A stretch of DNA of 38,289 bases, taken from positions 1-38,289 of the forward strand of contig CANEHT010000012.1 in assembly GCA_947427385.1 (NCBI GenBank), in the 5' to 3' direction. Below are positions 9,901 to 18,851 of this stretch, piece by piece. Source of the stretch: an uncultured Clostridia bacterium (GTDB lineage: Bacteria; Bacillota; Clostridia; Lachnospirales; CAMVHY01). Numbering within the stretch: position 1 is the first letter of the stretch; every line of letters begins with the position of its first letter. The notes under the pieces are model-generated. The model saw nothing but the letters and a program-made list of their open reading frames with translations. It searched no databases and had not been told where the DNA came from. The translations under genes were made by a program, and so were the position numbers.

Positions 9901-12856
9901 TATAATCAAAATCACTTGCCAAAATAAATAAAACAATTTCTACATAATTGCTATCCTCCATATTATTTGTTGTAAAAATACTTTTTAAATGGTCTGAATT
10001 TATTTCGTTTTTATTGATGATAAGTAATTTTTTCAAATTATATATGATTAATTGACTTAAATCTTTTATACTACTTAATTGACTATTTAAAAATATAATA
10101 TTTTTATTTAAAAAATGTTCAATTATTTTATTTAAAATTTTTATTGATAAAAGTGAAAAATCTAATGCTTGAATTAATTCAGATAAAAATTTTTCATCTT
10201 TAAAAATACCATATTCATCTTTATAACTTTTAACATTTTCGCCTTCTGCAAAAAAATTATTAATAAAATACTCAAAAGAAATATGATTTTCAAATATATA
10301 TTTCCAAGCGTTTTTATAAATTTCAATTTCAAAATTTTCTGATGAAATATTTTTTTCTTGTATAGTAAAATTATTAATTTTAAAAACTACATTATATAAA
10401 GGGTCTTTCAAATTTATAAGATAATTTGTTAAAGATGAAAATTCTGTAGATTTTTTTTGATTTTCAAAATTAGTATCAGGAAAAGTTTCGTCAAGATTTA
10501 TTTTTGATAATTGTTTGTCAGAAATATTTTGATAATTGCTTATTATGAAATTGTAATATATAGAAAAATCTTTTTTAGTATACATTTCTTTTTTAAAATT
10601 AATAATATCAATTTGTGAAGTGAATTCAGGAGAAAATTGTATTTTTTTTGACATCAATTTTATTATTATTTTTGAATCTAATTCTTTTGCAATATTAGCA
10701 TTTAATTGTAAAATTTGTTTTTGACTTATTAATAAATTTTCGTTTTCATCAAATAATCTTTCAGTTAAAACTTTCAAGCAAAGTTCTTCATCTATATTTG
10801 TTAAATTAATTTTTTTTAAATTTTTAACTGAAATCAAATTAAGTTTTACAAATAATAGATTATTTAGCATTTCTTTAGTGTGTTGTAAATTTTCACTATA
10901 ATCGAGAGCTTCAAAATCAATTGCATTTATTTGTTCTGCATTAAAGTAAGGAACGAGATTACTAATTTTCATTGCGAATGCTTCGTTATTATTAACAGTT
11001 AATTGCAAAGTAGCTATTGCATTAGGTTTAATGCAAGTAGCAAACAAATAAATTACATTTGCTTTTAATTGATTATTGCATTTATTTAAAATTACAAGTT
11101 GTTGATCTTCGCTCATATTTTCAAAATCGTTTTCAGTTAATTTATCAAATAAAGACATAGGTATATGAATTAATTTATTAAAATCTTTTCTTATCCAATC
11201 AAAATATAAAGAAAACAAAATATTTAATAATTCTTCTATAACTGCTTTTTTCTCAGGATCATATGATACATATTCTGAAAAAGTTGCTAAGTCGTTAGCG
11301 CTAATAAGGTTATTAAAATCATTTTCGTCTTTAAACTTTTTATTATTTTTTAGGCACTCTAAAAGCTTTTTTTCATCGATATTTCCATTATTATATCGAA
11401 TATCTTTTGCTTTTATAATATTAAGATCGAAGCATTTGTATAAATCTTGAATGGTTATATTTGTACTATAGTTAATTGGGATTTGATATTCATTTCCATC
11501 TTTATATTCTCCAAATTTTCTTGAATGTTCAGAAACGTTTAGCATTTTGCATTCATTTAATTTAGATGGTGTTAATTTTTCTCCGAGTCCGCATTGTAAT
11601 ATTTTTATTATTTCTATAATTTCTAGTATATTTAATCCGTTTTTTTTATAATATGGTATATGAGGATATATCCATTTTTCTAATACAATTGATAAAGGTG
11701 CACAAAGAATATCATTTTTTCCAATAAACATATCATTAAATGTTCTGCCATCATCATCAAAAACGAAAAAAAGTAATTGTGTTTCATGATCTGCACTTCT
11801 AAATTGAGAATAAAAATTATTTGATAAATTAATTAATGGTTGTTTATGTTCGCAATCTATAATTTCTACACCATCATAAATTGAATCAATACAAAAATCA
11901 TATATTAAATCACTATAATTTGCTTTTGTTAAATTAGTGATTTTAAATAAACCGCCTTTTTTATTTTTAATATCTTCTTTAAGAAAAGCAAAGTTTTCTA
12001 ATATTTTACGACGTCTAAATTGTGTTGAATTAGGTAAATTAAGTTCTCTTTCAATAATTGCAAACATAATTGTTTCTAGTAAGAAGCTACCTGTCCAAAA
12101 GTCTTTTTTATCTTTTTGTCTGGCAGTTCTAGCGGGTTCGCTTGTTGGCAAATTAAAATTATGAATATGCTGATTGAGCATTTCAGCAACAATTTTATTT
12201 ATTTTTATGGCATCTTCTGGTGTATTGCTAATTAAAGTGTTGAAGTTAGATTTATTTTTGCATTCCAAAGAAACTGTGACTCTGCCACGTGTAAATGAAA
12301 GATTTATACCTTTACAAAATTGTGATATTGCATTTGTGTTTTCATCTGTTGATGCACCAACTGGATCACTATCTCCAGGTCCAACACCATTAAGTACTAG
12401 TATTCTGTTTTTTTTAATTTTAAGGATGTTTTTGAAGGGTGCGCTGTTAGGCATTATCCATTTTTGAAAATCTTGCATATGACAAATATCTATAACACAT
12501 TCAAGTGCGGTAATAATTATTTTTATAGAAATTTGTTTACCTGTAGAAGTTTGTCCTATAATTTTTTGGGCTTGTTCATCAGTTATATTTAATTTGATGT
12601 AATATATAAAAATTTGAAGTTCAATTATAAAGCTTCTGTTTGGAGATTCGACTCCATATTGGTTACCCATATAAGCTGTTCTTGTTTGGCATGTATTTAC
12701 TTTGGATACCCAAAAATTATTAAAAATATTTTCTAACTGAACAATTGGCATACAAAATAAAACGCCTAATATATTATTTATTAATTTTATTACAATATTT
12801 GTAAAAAATGCTTTGCTAGGGGTAGGACCGATTTTAAAATTCGTCATTTCATTCAT
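6956..12856 (-). CDS. N-terminal half of a giant helical-repeat protein, interrupted by a homopolymer frameshift
   Basis: This frame encodes 1966 aa. I chose the ATG at 12856 (AGGAAGTGA upstream) over the ATG at 12892, because the only good promoter places transcription start near 12892. Residues 16-39 are hydrophobic. Residues 40-480 form a domain I do not recognise, with isolated strings such as SPNRSFIIE and FWTGSFLLE that loosely resemble the cysteine-loop region of the OTU protein in this window. The rest is an alpha-helical solenoid alternating 'FS-x-(E/K)-Q-I-x-x-I' helices with 'LP-x-K-I-L' helices. The frame ends ten codons after a run of ten T (sense strand). With one T fewer it continues into the frame at 1204-6882, giving a 3883-aa product (11652 nt, a multiple of three). 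No catalytic function can be assigned. Confidence 0.85.
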   Translation of the reverse strand: MNEMTNFKIGPTPSKAFFTNIVIKLINNILGVLFCMPIVQLENIFNNFWVSKVNTCQTRTAYMGNQYGVESPNRSFIIELQIFIYYIKLNITDEQAQKIIGQTSTGKQISIKIIITALECVIDICHMQDFQKWIMPNSAPFKNILKIKKNRILVLNGVGPGDSDPVGASTDENTNAISQFCKGINLSFTRGRVTVSLECKNKSNFNTLISNTPEDAIKINKIVAEMLNQHIHNFNLPTSEPARTARQKDKKDFWTGSFLLETIMFAIIERELNLPNSTQFRRRKILENFAFLKEDIKNKKGGLFKITNLTKANYSDLIYDFCIDSIYDGVEIIDCEHKQPLINLSNNFYSQFRSADHETQLLFFVFDDDGRTFNDMFIGKNDILCAPLSIVLEKWIYPHIPYYKKNGLNILEIIEIIKILQCGLGEKLTPSKLNECKMLNVSEHSRKFGEYKDGNEYQIPINYSTNITIQDLYKCFDLNIIKAKDIRYNNGNIDEKKLLECLKNNKKFKDENDFNNLISANDLATFSEYVSYDPEKKAVIEELLNILFSLYFDWIRKDFNKLIHIPMSLFDKLTENDFENMSEDQQLVILNKCNNQLKANVIYLFATCIKPNAIATLQLTVNNNEAFAMKISNLVPYFNAEQINAIDFEALDYSENLQHTKEMLNNLLFVKLNLISVKNLKKINLTNIDEELCLKVLTERLFDENENLLISQKQILQLNANIAKELDSKIIIKLMSKKIQFSPEFTSQIDIINFKKEMYTKKDFSIYYNFIISNYQNISDKQLSKINLDETFPDTNFENQKKSTEFSSLTNYLINLKDPLYNVVFKINNFTIQEKNISSENFEIEIYKNAWKYIFENHISFEYFINNFFAEGENVKSYKDEYGIFKDEKFLSELIQALDFSLLSIKILNKIIEHFLNKNIIFLNSQLSSIKDLSQLIIYNLKKLLIINKNEINSDHLKSIFTTNNMEDSNYVEIVLFILASDFDYKNCINFIDIKKIKEFIFEINSSSLKENFIKVLDENIMYFSQKQIVDIGILNNDQNITYPFVLKRLEIILGKNVYLKKALKEKENLPKSKEFSEEPISEESKRKLINLKDTFVNLYEASTYKTEYTKGLISNLYVLKNKFVELDNNWNKNTAVDLLNQISSIYQQLVQEQNSEQKYLDGMFKKLNIPDNTKQRDIFLNYKSKFQSFAGALCELPFIQLVKINLDNGFKRQQLPKSINLITPKLLELEQFDLKEQKIKIFIKNLANKNFAILLMYIYTNSNEFKSKKTLDAIFDLVIESDPKKDSENNKFISELFNIQEIGFMNEKMQHFLSNHLVNHFARFLDLLNQTDKSTLKYKTLINFFVTIINTLNDELSNKNIESETLNKIKSAKIIDENDSDEKKERKKLEIKNNLFGIMDYCSKKHLFKFDFNYFILEIIKSLDLQLEYKDIQKYFINDKKSLEKTVSLINITFLSLNNLKTIIENLNENVKFSKLQLWNILRYKYFHELTPQHLLKIVIYNINEMNNKQKEIFFSTLFDCEKNNYKFYFSKHDYDISLYNHLKKFAIKTDKYDHYEPIYKISTNETFYDLFSLYNSSSNDLKEFSKKIFSCSINNWKNFKNFCLNIGPHFKKKGIEILFFKMILDNINNLSDEQIDIFEKDDFKYLYTSKKYNEIINTLIQIINKISDSAKKNKFCSKLPMKILFKVCFNDDIFNYITNEENLNLLFKEIIESKHNNEDFISEDISSFLSKNPQYLLKQILNIKYNDYKFTIKSYLYRIRNFEKLLRELINFIETNDIIFKNEKKFLESFKLVFNYKSSNIYEKLRGVIDDFFNSIQENYNNSLPKLAKANIKYLPFKYFEKFADKIKLSNKELNNMNKACKKNLINIENSGMKFYYFCENNSSEIKKLNNNSLELIFEPEFKNNNEYTIKKIIMFYFEISLDKFSVEDITEIKKFCNDSNNQKIITTLCNNFFFKKCSKLQDK
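6986..6995. other. Ten-base A/T homopolymer at the break between the two giant frames
   Basis: Ten consecutive A on the plus strand (ten T/U in the sense transcript) sit within the roughly 60-nt stretch where both reading frames are open. Nine or twelve bases here would join the frames. The tract is a candidate for assembly error, transcriptional slippage or phase variation. Confidence 0.8.
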
Positions 12857-12898
12857 ACTATCACTTCCTAATTCAACGTTTACAAATCTCATGTTATT

Positions 12899-12927
12899 AT
12901 TTTACCTAAAAAAGATATTAAATGCAA
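12899..12927 (-). promoter_or_regulatory. Promoter of the giant gene
   Basis: On the minus strand, TTGCAT (12927-12922) and TAAAAT (12904-12899) are 17 bp apart. Transcription would begin just upstream of 12892, which supports the ATG at 12856 as the true start. Confidence 0.55.
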
Positions 12928-12942
12928 TATTGAATATTATAT

Positions 12943-14217
12943 TTAAATTTGTTTTTGTAATTTATTTATTACAGAGTTATAAACATAAAAACTTCCGATT
13001 ATGAAATTAATCGAATCATTTTTATTTTGAGTGATATAATCGATGGCATCATCTAATTTTTTTATACATATGAGTTGATTTTCAGATTTATATTTTTGTG
13101 CGGCAGAAAATAATTTTTGAGCCGGCGTATAAATCTTTTCGTCATTACCATTAGTTAATATAAAAGTTGCGGATTTATCTGAGAGTAAAATTTTTAGCAT
13201 TGCCTCATAATTTTTTCGGTGCAAAATCGAAATTATATATTGTCGCTTAAAATTTTTATAATACATATCGATAGTTGTGAATAAATTTTTAATCGCAGCA
13301 GCATTATGTGCGCCATCAAATATAATCAGTGGATTTTTATGCAAAATTTCCATACGGCCTTTGTGAATAATATTTGCAAGGGCATTTTTAATATTTGTTT
13401 CAGAAATTTGGAAGCCGAGTTGATTTAATATTTTCGTACACTCAAGGCAAAGACACGCATTTTTAATTTGATTTTTACCTTTAAGATTTAGCGCAATTTT
13501 TTTCATATTGTTGTAATCAAAGTATTGAAAATTTTCGTCGAAGCTATAATTTTTGATTTGATTTTCAGTTATCAAATGTAAAGTATTATTTTCAGTTGTA
13601 CATTTATTTTTAATAACATTATTAATTTCCATTGACTGTGAAAAAAATACGGTATGTGAATTTTTTTTTATTATTCCAGATTTTTGTACCGCAATTTCTT
13701 TAAGCGTTTCACCTAAAATATCGGTGTGGTCGTATGATATAGAAGTTATTATTGAAACCAACGGCCGGCTAATAATATTTGTACAGTCATACAATCCGCC
13801 TAAACCTGTTTCTAGTATCGCAATGTCAACATTATTTCGATAGAAATATAACAAAGCAATAATTGTTTCGATTTCGAACAAGGTTACATTTTTGTGATAG
13901 GCAATAATTTTTGGTTGTAGTTCTTTGATTAAATTTGAAAAATCTAAATCAGAAATGTCAACGTTGTTAATACTTATGCGTTCGTTATATTTTATTAAAT
14001 GTGGCGACATAAATTTTCCAACTTTATAGCCTTGATTAATTAAAATTTTACTAAGAATTTCGCAGCAACTTCCTTTTCCATTTGTACCGGCTATGTGCAA
14101 AGATTTCATTTGCTTTTCAAAATTTCCATACTCATTGCAAAAATATTTCATAGTATCAAGCGATGGATGTTTAGTTATGTTAGTGAAATCGGCAAAATAT
14201 TTTTTTATGTCTATCAT
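12943..14217 (-). CDS. folC: Folylpolyglutamate synthase / dihydrofolate synthase
   Basis: This 424-aa ligase adds glutamate to (dihydro)folate and may also form dihydrofolate from dihydropteroate. The Mur-ligase-type P-loop GTNGKGS is at residues 44-50. It is followed by KFMSPHL, the ETGLGG motif, SYDHTDILG and the C-terminal domain with IIFDGAHN. Length and motif order match bacterial FolC. The ATG has GAGGTGAA at 5-nt spacing. It lies downstream of the M23 gene behind a terminator. Motifs look intact, so it is probably active. Confidence 0.95.
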   Translation of the reverse strand: MIDIKKYFADFTNITKHPSLDTMKYFCNEYGNFEKQMKSLHIAGTNGKGSCCEILSKILINQGYKVGKFMSPHLIKYNERISINNVDISDLDFSNLIKELQPKIIAYHKNVTLFEIETIIALLYFYRNNVDIAILETGLGGLYDCTNIISRPLVSIITSISYDHTDILGETLKEIAVQKSGIIKKNSHTVFFSQSMEINNVIKNKCTTENNTLHLITENQIKNYSFDENFQYFDYNNMKKIALNLKGKNQIKNACLCLECTKILNQLGFQISETNIKNALANIIHKGRMEILHKNPLIIFDGAHNAAAIKNLFTTIDMYYKNFKRQYIISILHRKNYEAMLKILLSDKSATFILTNGNDEKIYTPAQKLFSAAQKYKSENQLICIKKLDDAIDYITQNKNDSINFIIGSFYVYNSVINKLQKQI

Positions 14218-14243
14218 AAAATTTCACCTCAAATTAATTATAA

Positions 14244-14270
14244 AAAATGACGGATGATTTCCGCCATTTT
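14244..14270 (-). terminator. Intrinsic terminator after the ftsE-ftsX-M23 unit
   Basis: An 11-bp stem with one G-U pair (14260-14270 with 14244-14254) has a 5-nt loop and a T-rich tail on the minus strand. It starts directly after the M23 stop codon. Confidence 0.85.
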
Positions 14271-14272
14271 TT

Positions 14273-15403
14273 TTATTTACCCAGATAACTCCATGGATTC
14301 GTATGCTTTCCATTTCTTCTAACTTCAAAGTGGCAATGTGACCCCGTTGAATATCCAGTGCTTCCTGCAAACGCAATTAAGTCGCCACGTTTTACAGTTT
14401 GCCCAACTTTTACATTAAGTCGTGAGTTATGCGCGTAAAGTGTACTTAATCCATTGCCGTGATCTATTATTACTGTGTAGCCATAACCGTTTATTGTTCC
14501 TGCATTTATAACAACGCCGCTTTCGGCTGCATAAATTTTTGTACCGGTCGGCGCCGGAATATCTAAGCCGGTATGAAATTCACCGCGGCCACTTATCGGA
14601 CTTGTACGCCGTCCGTATCCGGAACTTATTGTTGTTCTTCCGGGAACAGGCCATTCTAATTTTCCGCCGCTATAATTAAATTTCGTTTTATTATTTGCTT
14701 GAGCTTGGCGAATAAGTTTTTCAATATTATTACTGGATGCCTCAAGGTCTTTAAGTTGCTGCTGGTATTTTTCTAAATCTGAATTCATTTTTACCATTAA
14801 GTTTTCTTTTTCCTGAACTTTTGTCTCTAATTCTTTCTTATGTTTTTTTTCTTGCTCAATAAGATTTGTAATTTCAGTTTGCTCAACTTTTATGTCCTCA
14901 ATTTTTTTCGCTATTAATTCTTCAGTTTCTTTAAGTTTTGTTAGCAATTCTGAATCATATTTAATTATGTAATTGATATAATCGGTACGCTTTAAAAAAT
15001 CGTGGAAGCTATGTGCCTTAAACATTATATGAATGTATGCCATCTTTCCATTTTCATATATAAATCGAACACGCTTTTTATATGATTCATATTGTTTCTC
15101 CTTTTTTTCTTTCGCATTTGTAAGTTCGGTTTCACTCTCAGAAAGTTTTTTTTTCGATTCTTCAAGTTTATTTGAAGTATTAATCAAGGATGACGAAGCC
15201 TTTACTAATTCTGAATCAAGATTATTTATTTCTTCTTGCATTGTTTTTTTCTGATTTTTAGTTTGATTTATTAATTTATTAGTTTGGTCGGAACTTTTTT
15301 TTATACTGTTAGCTTCTTGTTGGAGTTGCGATAATGTTTTCCCATAGCAATTTATATTTACAAATGAAAAAATAAAAATCAGTAACAGCAAAATTTTTTT
15401 CAT
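14273..15403 (-). CDS. EnvC-like M23-family peptidase with coiled coil, FtsEX partner
   Basis: A 376-aa secreted cell-wall hydrolase or hydrolase activator. Residues 1-22 are a signal peptide, about 25-240 a long two-part coiled coil, and about 250-376 the LytM/M23 domain. The zinc-site residues are present: H277 and D281 (HTGLDIP), then H356 and H358 (HCHFEV), so it is probably catalytically active, unlike degenerate EnvC. Its Shine-Dalgarno TAGGTGG overlaps the ftsX stop codon. FtsEX is known to control such coiled-coil hydrolases across the membrane in Firmicutes and Proteobacteria, and the gene order ftsE-ftsX-M23 fits. Family call is secure; which bond it cuts cannot be read from sequence. 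Confidence 0.94.
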   Translation of the reverse strand: MKKILLLLIFIFSFVNINCYGKTLSQLQQEANSIKKSSDQTNKLINQTKNQKKTMQEEINNLDSELVKASSSLINTSNKLEESKKKLSESETELTNAKEKKEKQYESYKKRVRFIYENGKMAYIHIMFKAHSFHDFLKRTDYINYIIKYDSELLTKLKETEELIAKKIEDIKVEQTEITNLIEQEKKHKKELETKVQEKENLMVKMNSDLEKYQQQLKDLEASSNNIEKLIRQAQANNKTKFNYSGGKLEWPVPGRTTISSGYGRRTSPISGRGEFHTGLDIPAPTGTKIYAAESGVVINAGTINGYGYTVIIDHGNGLSTLYAHNSRLNVKVGQTVKRGDLIAFAGSTGYSTGSHCHFEVRRNGKHTNPWSYLGK

Positions 15404-15417
15404 AATATGTACGCCAC

Positions 15418-16323
15418 CTAAACATCAAGATATTTTCGGACGGATGTAAAACTTCCAATTATACCGATTGAAACGCCGAGTAATATTGCTAGCGGTAAAA
15501 GTTTAAAGAATATGGCAAAACTTGATTTGAAATCAAAAAAATTTTTAATAGCGGGAAAACGATTATAAATGACAGAAACAAGTTTACTATAACCGGGCCA
15601 CGAAATTATTAGCGGAAAAAATGAGCCGATAAATCCAATTATCATTCCTTCGATAATAAATGGCCATCGGATAAACCAATTTGTTGCGCCAATATATTTC
15701 ATAATACTTATTTCATCTTTACGCGCATTAACGGCTAGCTTAATCGTATTCATAATAATTATGATAGAGATAATGCCAAGTGAAATAATTATTATTGCGC
15801 TTATGATACGAATTATTTTGCTGATAGAAATTAAAACATCAGTTTCATCTTTCGCATGCTTTACATTTGCAACTCCGTCCTCTTTCATTTCTTCTAAAAT
15901 TTTTATTGTCGCACCGTAAAACCTATTATCTTTTAATGTGATATCAAAAGAACAAGGCAATGGATTATCATCTTGTAAGCCATTTAAAATTTCTGATGAA
16001 TCTTCCAATGTAAGTGATAATTCAGTGAGGGCTTCACTTGATGAAATAAATTTAACTTCATTTACATATGGAACAGATAAAATTTTTTCATATAGTGCAT
16101 TAATTTTATCAGCGGGTAAATTATCGGTAACGATTACGGATAAGCCAATCGATTCATTTAATTGTTCAAGTGCGTAATTTATATTTTGTGCGATACAAAA
16201 TGAGATAGTAAGAATAAAAATACAAGATGCAACAGTAACTGCAGAGGCAAATGCCATTAATTTATTTTTTATTAAACTATCGCATGCTTCCTCAAAATAA
16301 AATTTAAAACTGCGCATTTTCAT
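15418..16323 (-). CDS. ftsX: Cell-division permease FtsX
   Basis: A 301-aa integral membrane subunit of the FtsEX transporter-like complex, which passes ATPase signals to a periplasmic or extracellular wall hydrolase. There is one N-terminal membrane helix (about 24-48), an extracellular loop of about 120 residues (with LPADKI and YVNEVKFIS), then three C-terminal helices. I chose the ATG at 16323 because AAGGTGG lies 8 nt before it. Upstream GTG 16335 and ATG 16329 are in frame but badly spaced. It overlaps the end of ftsE by 20 nt, implying coupled translation. Confidence 0.94.
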   Translation of the reverse strand: MKMRSFKFYFEEACDSLIKNKLMAFASAVTVASCIFILTISFCIAQNINYALEQLNESIGLSVIVTDNLPADKINALYEKILSVPYVNEVKFISSSEALTELSLTLEDSSEILNGLQDDNPLPCSFDITLKDNRFYGATIKILEEMKEDGVANVKHAKDETDVLISISKIIRIISAIIIISLGIISIIIIMNTIKLAVNARKDEISIMKYIGATNWFIRWPFIIEGMIIGFIGSFFPLIISWPGYSKLVSVIYNRFPAIKNFFDFKSSFAIFFKLLPLAILLGVSIGIIGSFTSVRKYLDV

Positions 16324-16999
16324 GGTCATAACCACCTTCTTTGATATCGCTTATAAGTTGTCCATTATCTAAAGTTATTACGCGTTTCTTCATATTATCT
16401 ACTAAATCTTTTGCATGCGTCGCTACTAAAACTGTTGTTCCTTTTGAATTTATTTCTTCCAGTAGTGTCATAATTTCAAGTGCATTATCGGGATCAAGAT
16501 TACCGGTTGGTTCATCTGCTAATAAAACCGGTGGCTGATTTACAATTGCACGAGCTAAAGCGGTGCGTTGTTTCTCACCGCCGGATAATTGATTTGGATA
16601 AGCTTTATATTTTTTTTCGAGGCCCACCATTGATAATACGGCTGGGACACAACGTCTAATTTCTTTAGTAGGAGCTTGAACAATTTTCATAGCAAATGCA
16701 ACATTTTCATAGACAGTTTTATTTGGGAGTAATCGGAAGTCTTGGAAGACGACACCAATATTTCGACGATAAAAAGGTAATAATTTAGGATGGATAAGAG
16801 AAATATTTTGACGGCTAACAATAATTTCACCATCAGATAGTTCAACTTCTTTTAGGAGTAAGCGAATAAAAGTTGATTTACCGGAGCCACTTGAACCGAC
16901 AATAAAAACGAATTCACCACGTTGGATAGACAAAGTAATATGATAAATACCTTTAGCTTGATTATCATAAATTTTAGTAGCGTTATTGAAATATATCAA
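16304..16999 (-). CDS. ftsE: Cell-division ATP-binding protein FtsE
   Basis: A 231-aa ABC ATPase that drives FtsX. The Walker A motif GSSGSGKST is at residues 35-43, followed by the Q-loop (VFQDFRLLP), the signature LSGGEKQR, Walker B LLADEPTGNLD and the switch His in VATHAKD. The start is TTG, with AAGGAG 9 nt upstream, and no ATG fits. It leads the minus-strand operon ftsE-ftsX-M23. All ATPase motifs are intact. Confidence 0.96.
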   Translation of the reverse strand: MIYFNNATKIYDNQAKGIYHITLSIQRGEFVFIVGSSGSGKSTFIRLLLKEVELSDGEIIVSRQNISLIHPKLLPFYRRNIGVVFQDFRLLPNKTVYENVAFAMKIVQAPTKEIRRCVPAVLSMVGLEKKYKAYPNQLSGGEKQRTALARAIVNQPPVLLADEPTGNLDPDNALEIMTLLEEINSKGTTVLVATHAKDLVDNMKKRVITLDNGQLISDIKEGGYDHENAQF

Positions 17000-17032
17000 G
17001 AGGATTCGCTCCTTTTATACGTAATAAAAAAT

Positions 17033-17061
17033 ATTTTATAATATTTTGCAGATATATTCAA
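17033..17061 (-). promoter_or_regulatory. Likely promoter of the ftsE operon
   Basis: On the minus strand, TTGAAT (17061-17056) and TAAAAT (17038-17033) are 17 bp apart, about 35 nt upstream of the ftsE TTG start. A weaker plus-strand TATAAT (17037-17042) overlaps it and could serve the divergent radical SAM gene. Confidence 0.45.
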
Positions 17062-17093
17062 TAAAAAAATAGTCGATAAATGGGAGAGGGAAT

Positions 17094-17792
17094 ATGGAGT
17101 TAGTTAGATATAATGTGATAGCTGAAAAGAATCCACGAGAAATTATTTTATTGAGAGGATTAGGATGTAAATGGAAGCGATGTAAATTTTGTGACTATCA
17201 TTTAGATTTTTCGACAGACGCAAAAAAAAATTTTTTACTCAATAAAAAAATTATCGATAAAGTTAGTGGCGTATTTAAAAATCTTGAAGTTATTAACTCG
17301 GGAAGTTTTTGTGAGTTAGATATGGAAACTTTAAAATTTATAAAAGCAAAATGCTTGCAAAAAAATATCCAACGAGTTTGTTTTGAAACTCATTGGATGT
17401 ATCACGAAAAAATTTCAAGTGCGAAAAAATTTTTTGCACCGATTAATTTAAATTTTAAAATTGGCGTCGAAACTTTTGATACATATATGCGTGAAGAAAT
17501 TTTACAAAAAGGTTTTGGGAATGTTTTACCGAATGAAATTGCTCAATTTTGTCAGCAAGTTTGTTTACTTTTTGGAATACATGGACAAACTTTAGAGTCA
17601 ATGCAAAATGATATTGATATCGCTCTAAAATATTTTGCTCGCGTTTGTATTAATATTATGAATAAGAATTCGACAAAGATTATTCCTGACCAATATGTTA
17701 TAAATTTATTTCGTGAAAATATTTTCCCACTTTATAAAAATAATTCACGCGTTGAAATTTTATTTAGTAATAATGATTTTGGTGTCGGCTAA
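17094..17792 (+). CDS. Small radical SAM protein, CX4CX2C cluster motif, next to a queuosine-precursor transporter
   Basis: A 232-aa protein with a [4Fe-4S] cysteine motif near the N-terminus (GCKWKRCKFCDYH), followed by a short partial-barrel radical SAM body. The spacing is CX4CX2C, not the usual CX3CX2C; the DNA reads tgt-aaa-tgg-aag-cga-tgt without ambiguity. The ATG follows GGGAGAGGG. The downstream gene, 28 nt away, is a YhhQ/VUT queuosine-precursor transporter. Radical SAM queuine lyases (QueL) are known in queuosine salvage of gut Firmicutes, so a salvage role is reasonable, but I cannot confirm it is QueL. A generic radical SAM function remains possible. Confidence 0.75.
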   Translation: MELVRYNVIAEKNPREIILLRGLGCKWKRCKFCDYHLDFSTDAKKNFLLNKKIIDKVSGVFKNLEVINSGSFCELDMETLKFIKAKCLQKNIQRVCFETHWMYHEKISSAKKFFAPINLNFKIGVETFDTYMREEILQKGFGNVLPNEIAQFCQQVCLLFGIHGQTLESMQNDIDIALKYFARVCINIMNKNSTKIIPDQYVINLFRENIFPLYKNNSRVEILFSNNDFGVG

Positions 17793-17820
17793 TTGTGTTA
17801 CAATTTTTCAGGTGAAAATT

Positions 17821-18525
17821 ATGAGTAATGAATTGATTCTTATTTTAAATCTTATTTTTTTATACTCATGTGTAATTATTTTTTTCTATCTTTTTGAAAA
17901 TATTGGCTTATATGTTTGGAGTGCGATTGCAACTATTTTAGCAAACATTGAAGTTTTAATAATAATAAATGCGTTTGGGATGCGACAGACTTTAGGAAAT
18001 ATTTTATTTGCCACAACATTTTTAGTTACAGATATATTAAGTGAGACGTACGGGAAAAAATTTGCACAGCGAGCAGTAGATATTGGAATAATTTCGTCGT
18101 TGATATTTATTTTTATTTCGCAGTCGTGGTTATTTTATAAACCGGATGTAAATGATTTTGCGGCAGCACATATGAAAATAATTTTTTCAAACACACCACG
18201 TTTAATAATTGCAAGTTTTATTGTTTATATTATCGTTCAGAAATTTGATGTTTGGTTGTATCATAAATTGTGGGAGATAACGTCAAAGATAAGTGGCGAC
18301 TCAAAAAAATATTTATGGCTGCGGAATAATTTCGCAACGTTAATATCACAATTTTTAAATGTATTTCTTTATACGTTTGCAGCATTTTATGGAATTTATA
18401 ATTTATCAATCATATGGGAATTAATTTTTTCGAGCTACGTAATTTTTATTTTTACAAGTTTATTAGATACGCCAATTTTATATTTCGCACGTAAAATTTA
18501 TTTTTGTAAGCATTTTAATTCGTAG
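17821..18525 (+). CDS. VUT-family queuosine-precursor transporter (YhhQ-like)
   Basis: A 234-aa membrane protein with about six hydrophobic helices. It contains the family-typical stretch with FATTFLVTDILSETYGKKFA and later conserved QKFDVW and LLDTPILY segments (Vut_1 family). Characterised YhhQ proteins import preQ0/preQ1-type 7-deazaguanines for tRNA queuosine synthesis or salvage. The ATG at 17821 has AGGTGAA upstream and sits inside a longer open frame. It is probably cotranscribed with the radical SAM gene. Its 3' end overlaps the convergent TSUP gene by 28 bp. Confidence 0.88.
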   Translation: MSNELILILNLIFLYSCVIIFFYLFENIGLYVWSAIATILANIEVLIIINAFGMRQTLGNILFATTFLVTDILSETYGKKFAQRAVDIGIISSLIFIFISQSWLFYKPDVNDFAAAHMKIIFSNTPRLIIASFIVYIIVQKFDVWLYHKLWEITSKISGDSKKYLWLRNNFATLISQFLNVFLYTFAAFYGIYNLSIIWELIFSSYVIFIFTSLLDTPILYFARKIYFCKHFNS

Positions 18526-18851
18526 AAACTAATAGCTAATAGGAAGAAGCCGAAAATTTTTTTTAATATATCGGCTTCTATTTTTATTGCAATTATTGAG
18601 CCAAGTATACTTCCTAAAATCGCAGTAAATATCATACGTAAAAAAATTTCTCTATCAATATTTTTATTTTTAATATGAATAACTATTGCGCATAATGCAG
18701 TTGGTATGAAATAAATTAAATTAATCGTTTGAGCAATTTGTTGAGATGTACCAAAAAAAATATTTAATGCGGGAATTAAAATAGTTCCACCACCAATTCC
18801 TATCCCACTAATTATCCCGGATATAAATCCAATAATCAGAAATGTAATCAT
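18498..18851 (-). CDS. Half-size TSUP (TauE/SafE) family membrane protein, second of a pair
   Basis: A 117-aa protein equal to one half of a normal TSUP transporter (about 250 aa, an internal duplication). It carries the family's glycine-rich motif (GIGIGGGTILIPAL) in the first helix and about three to four hydrophobic segments. Its ATG overlaps the upstream partner's TGA as ATGA, so translation is probably coupled and the two halves likely assemble together. Substrates of TSUP proteins are small sulfur-containing or organic anions; the substrate here is unknown. Confidence 0.82.
   Translation of the reverse strand: MITFLIIGFISGIISGIGIGGGTILIPALNIFFGTSQQIAQTINLIYFIPTALCAIVIHIKNKNIDREIFLRMIFTAILGSILGSIIAIKIEADILKKIFGFFLLAISFYELKCLQK

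Noticed and set aside
12857..12892. Twelve extra N-terminal residues for the giant protein from ATG 12892
   Set aside because: The only SD-like AGG is too far from it, and the promoter places transcription start at or after this ATG. ATG 12856 has AGGAAGTGA.
17713..17820. Longer N-terminus for the VUT transporter
   Set aside because: That part overlaps the radical SAM coding sequence; ATG 17821 has an AGGTGAA site and fits the family start.
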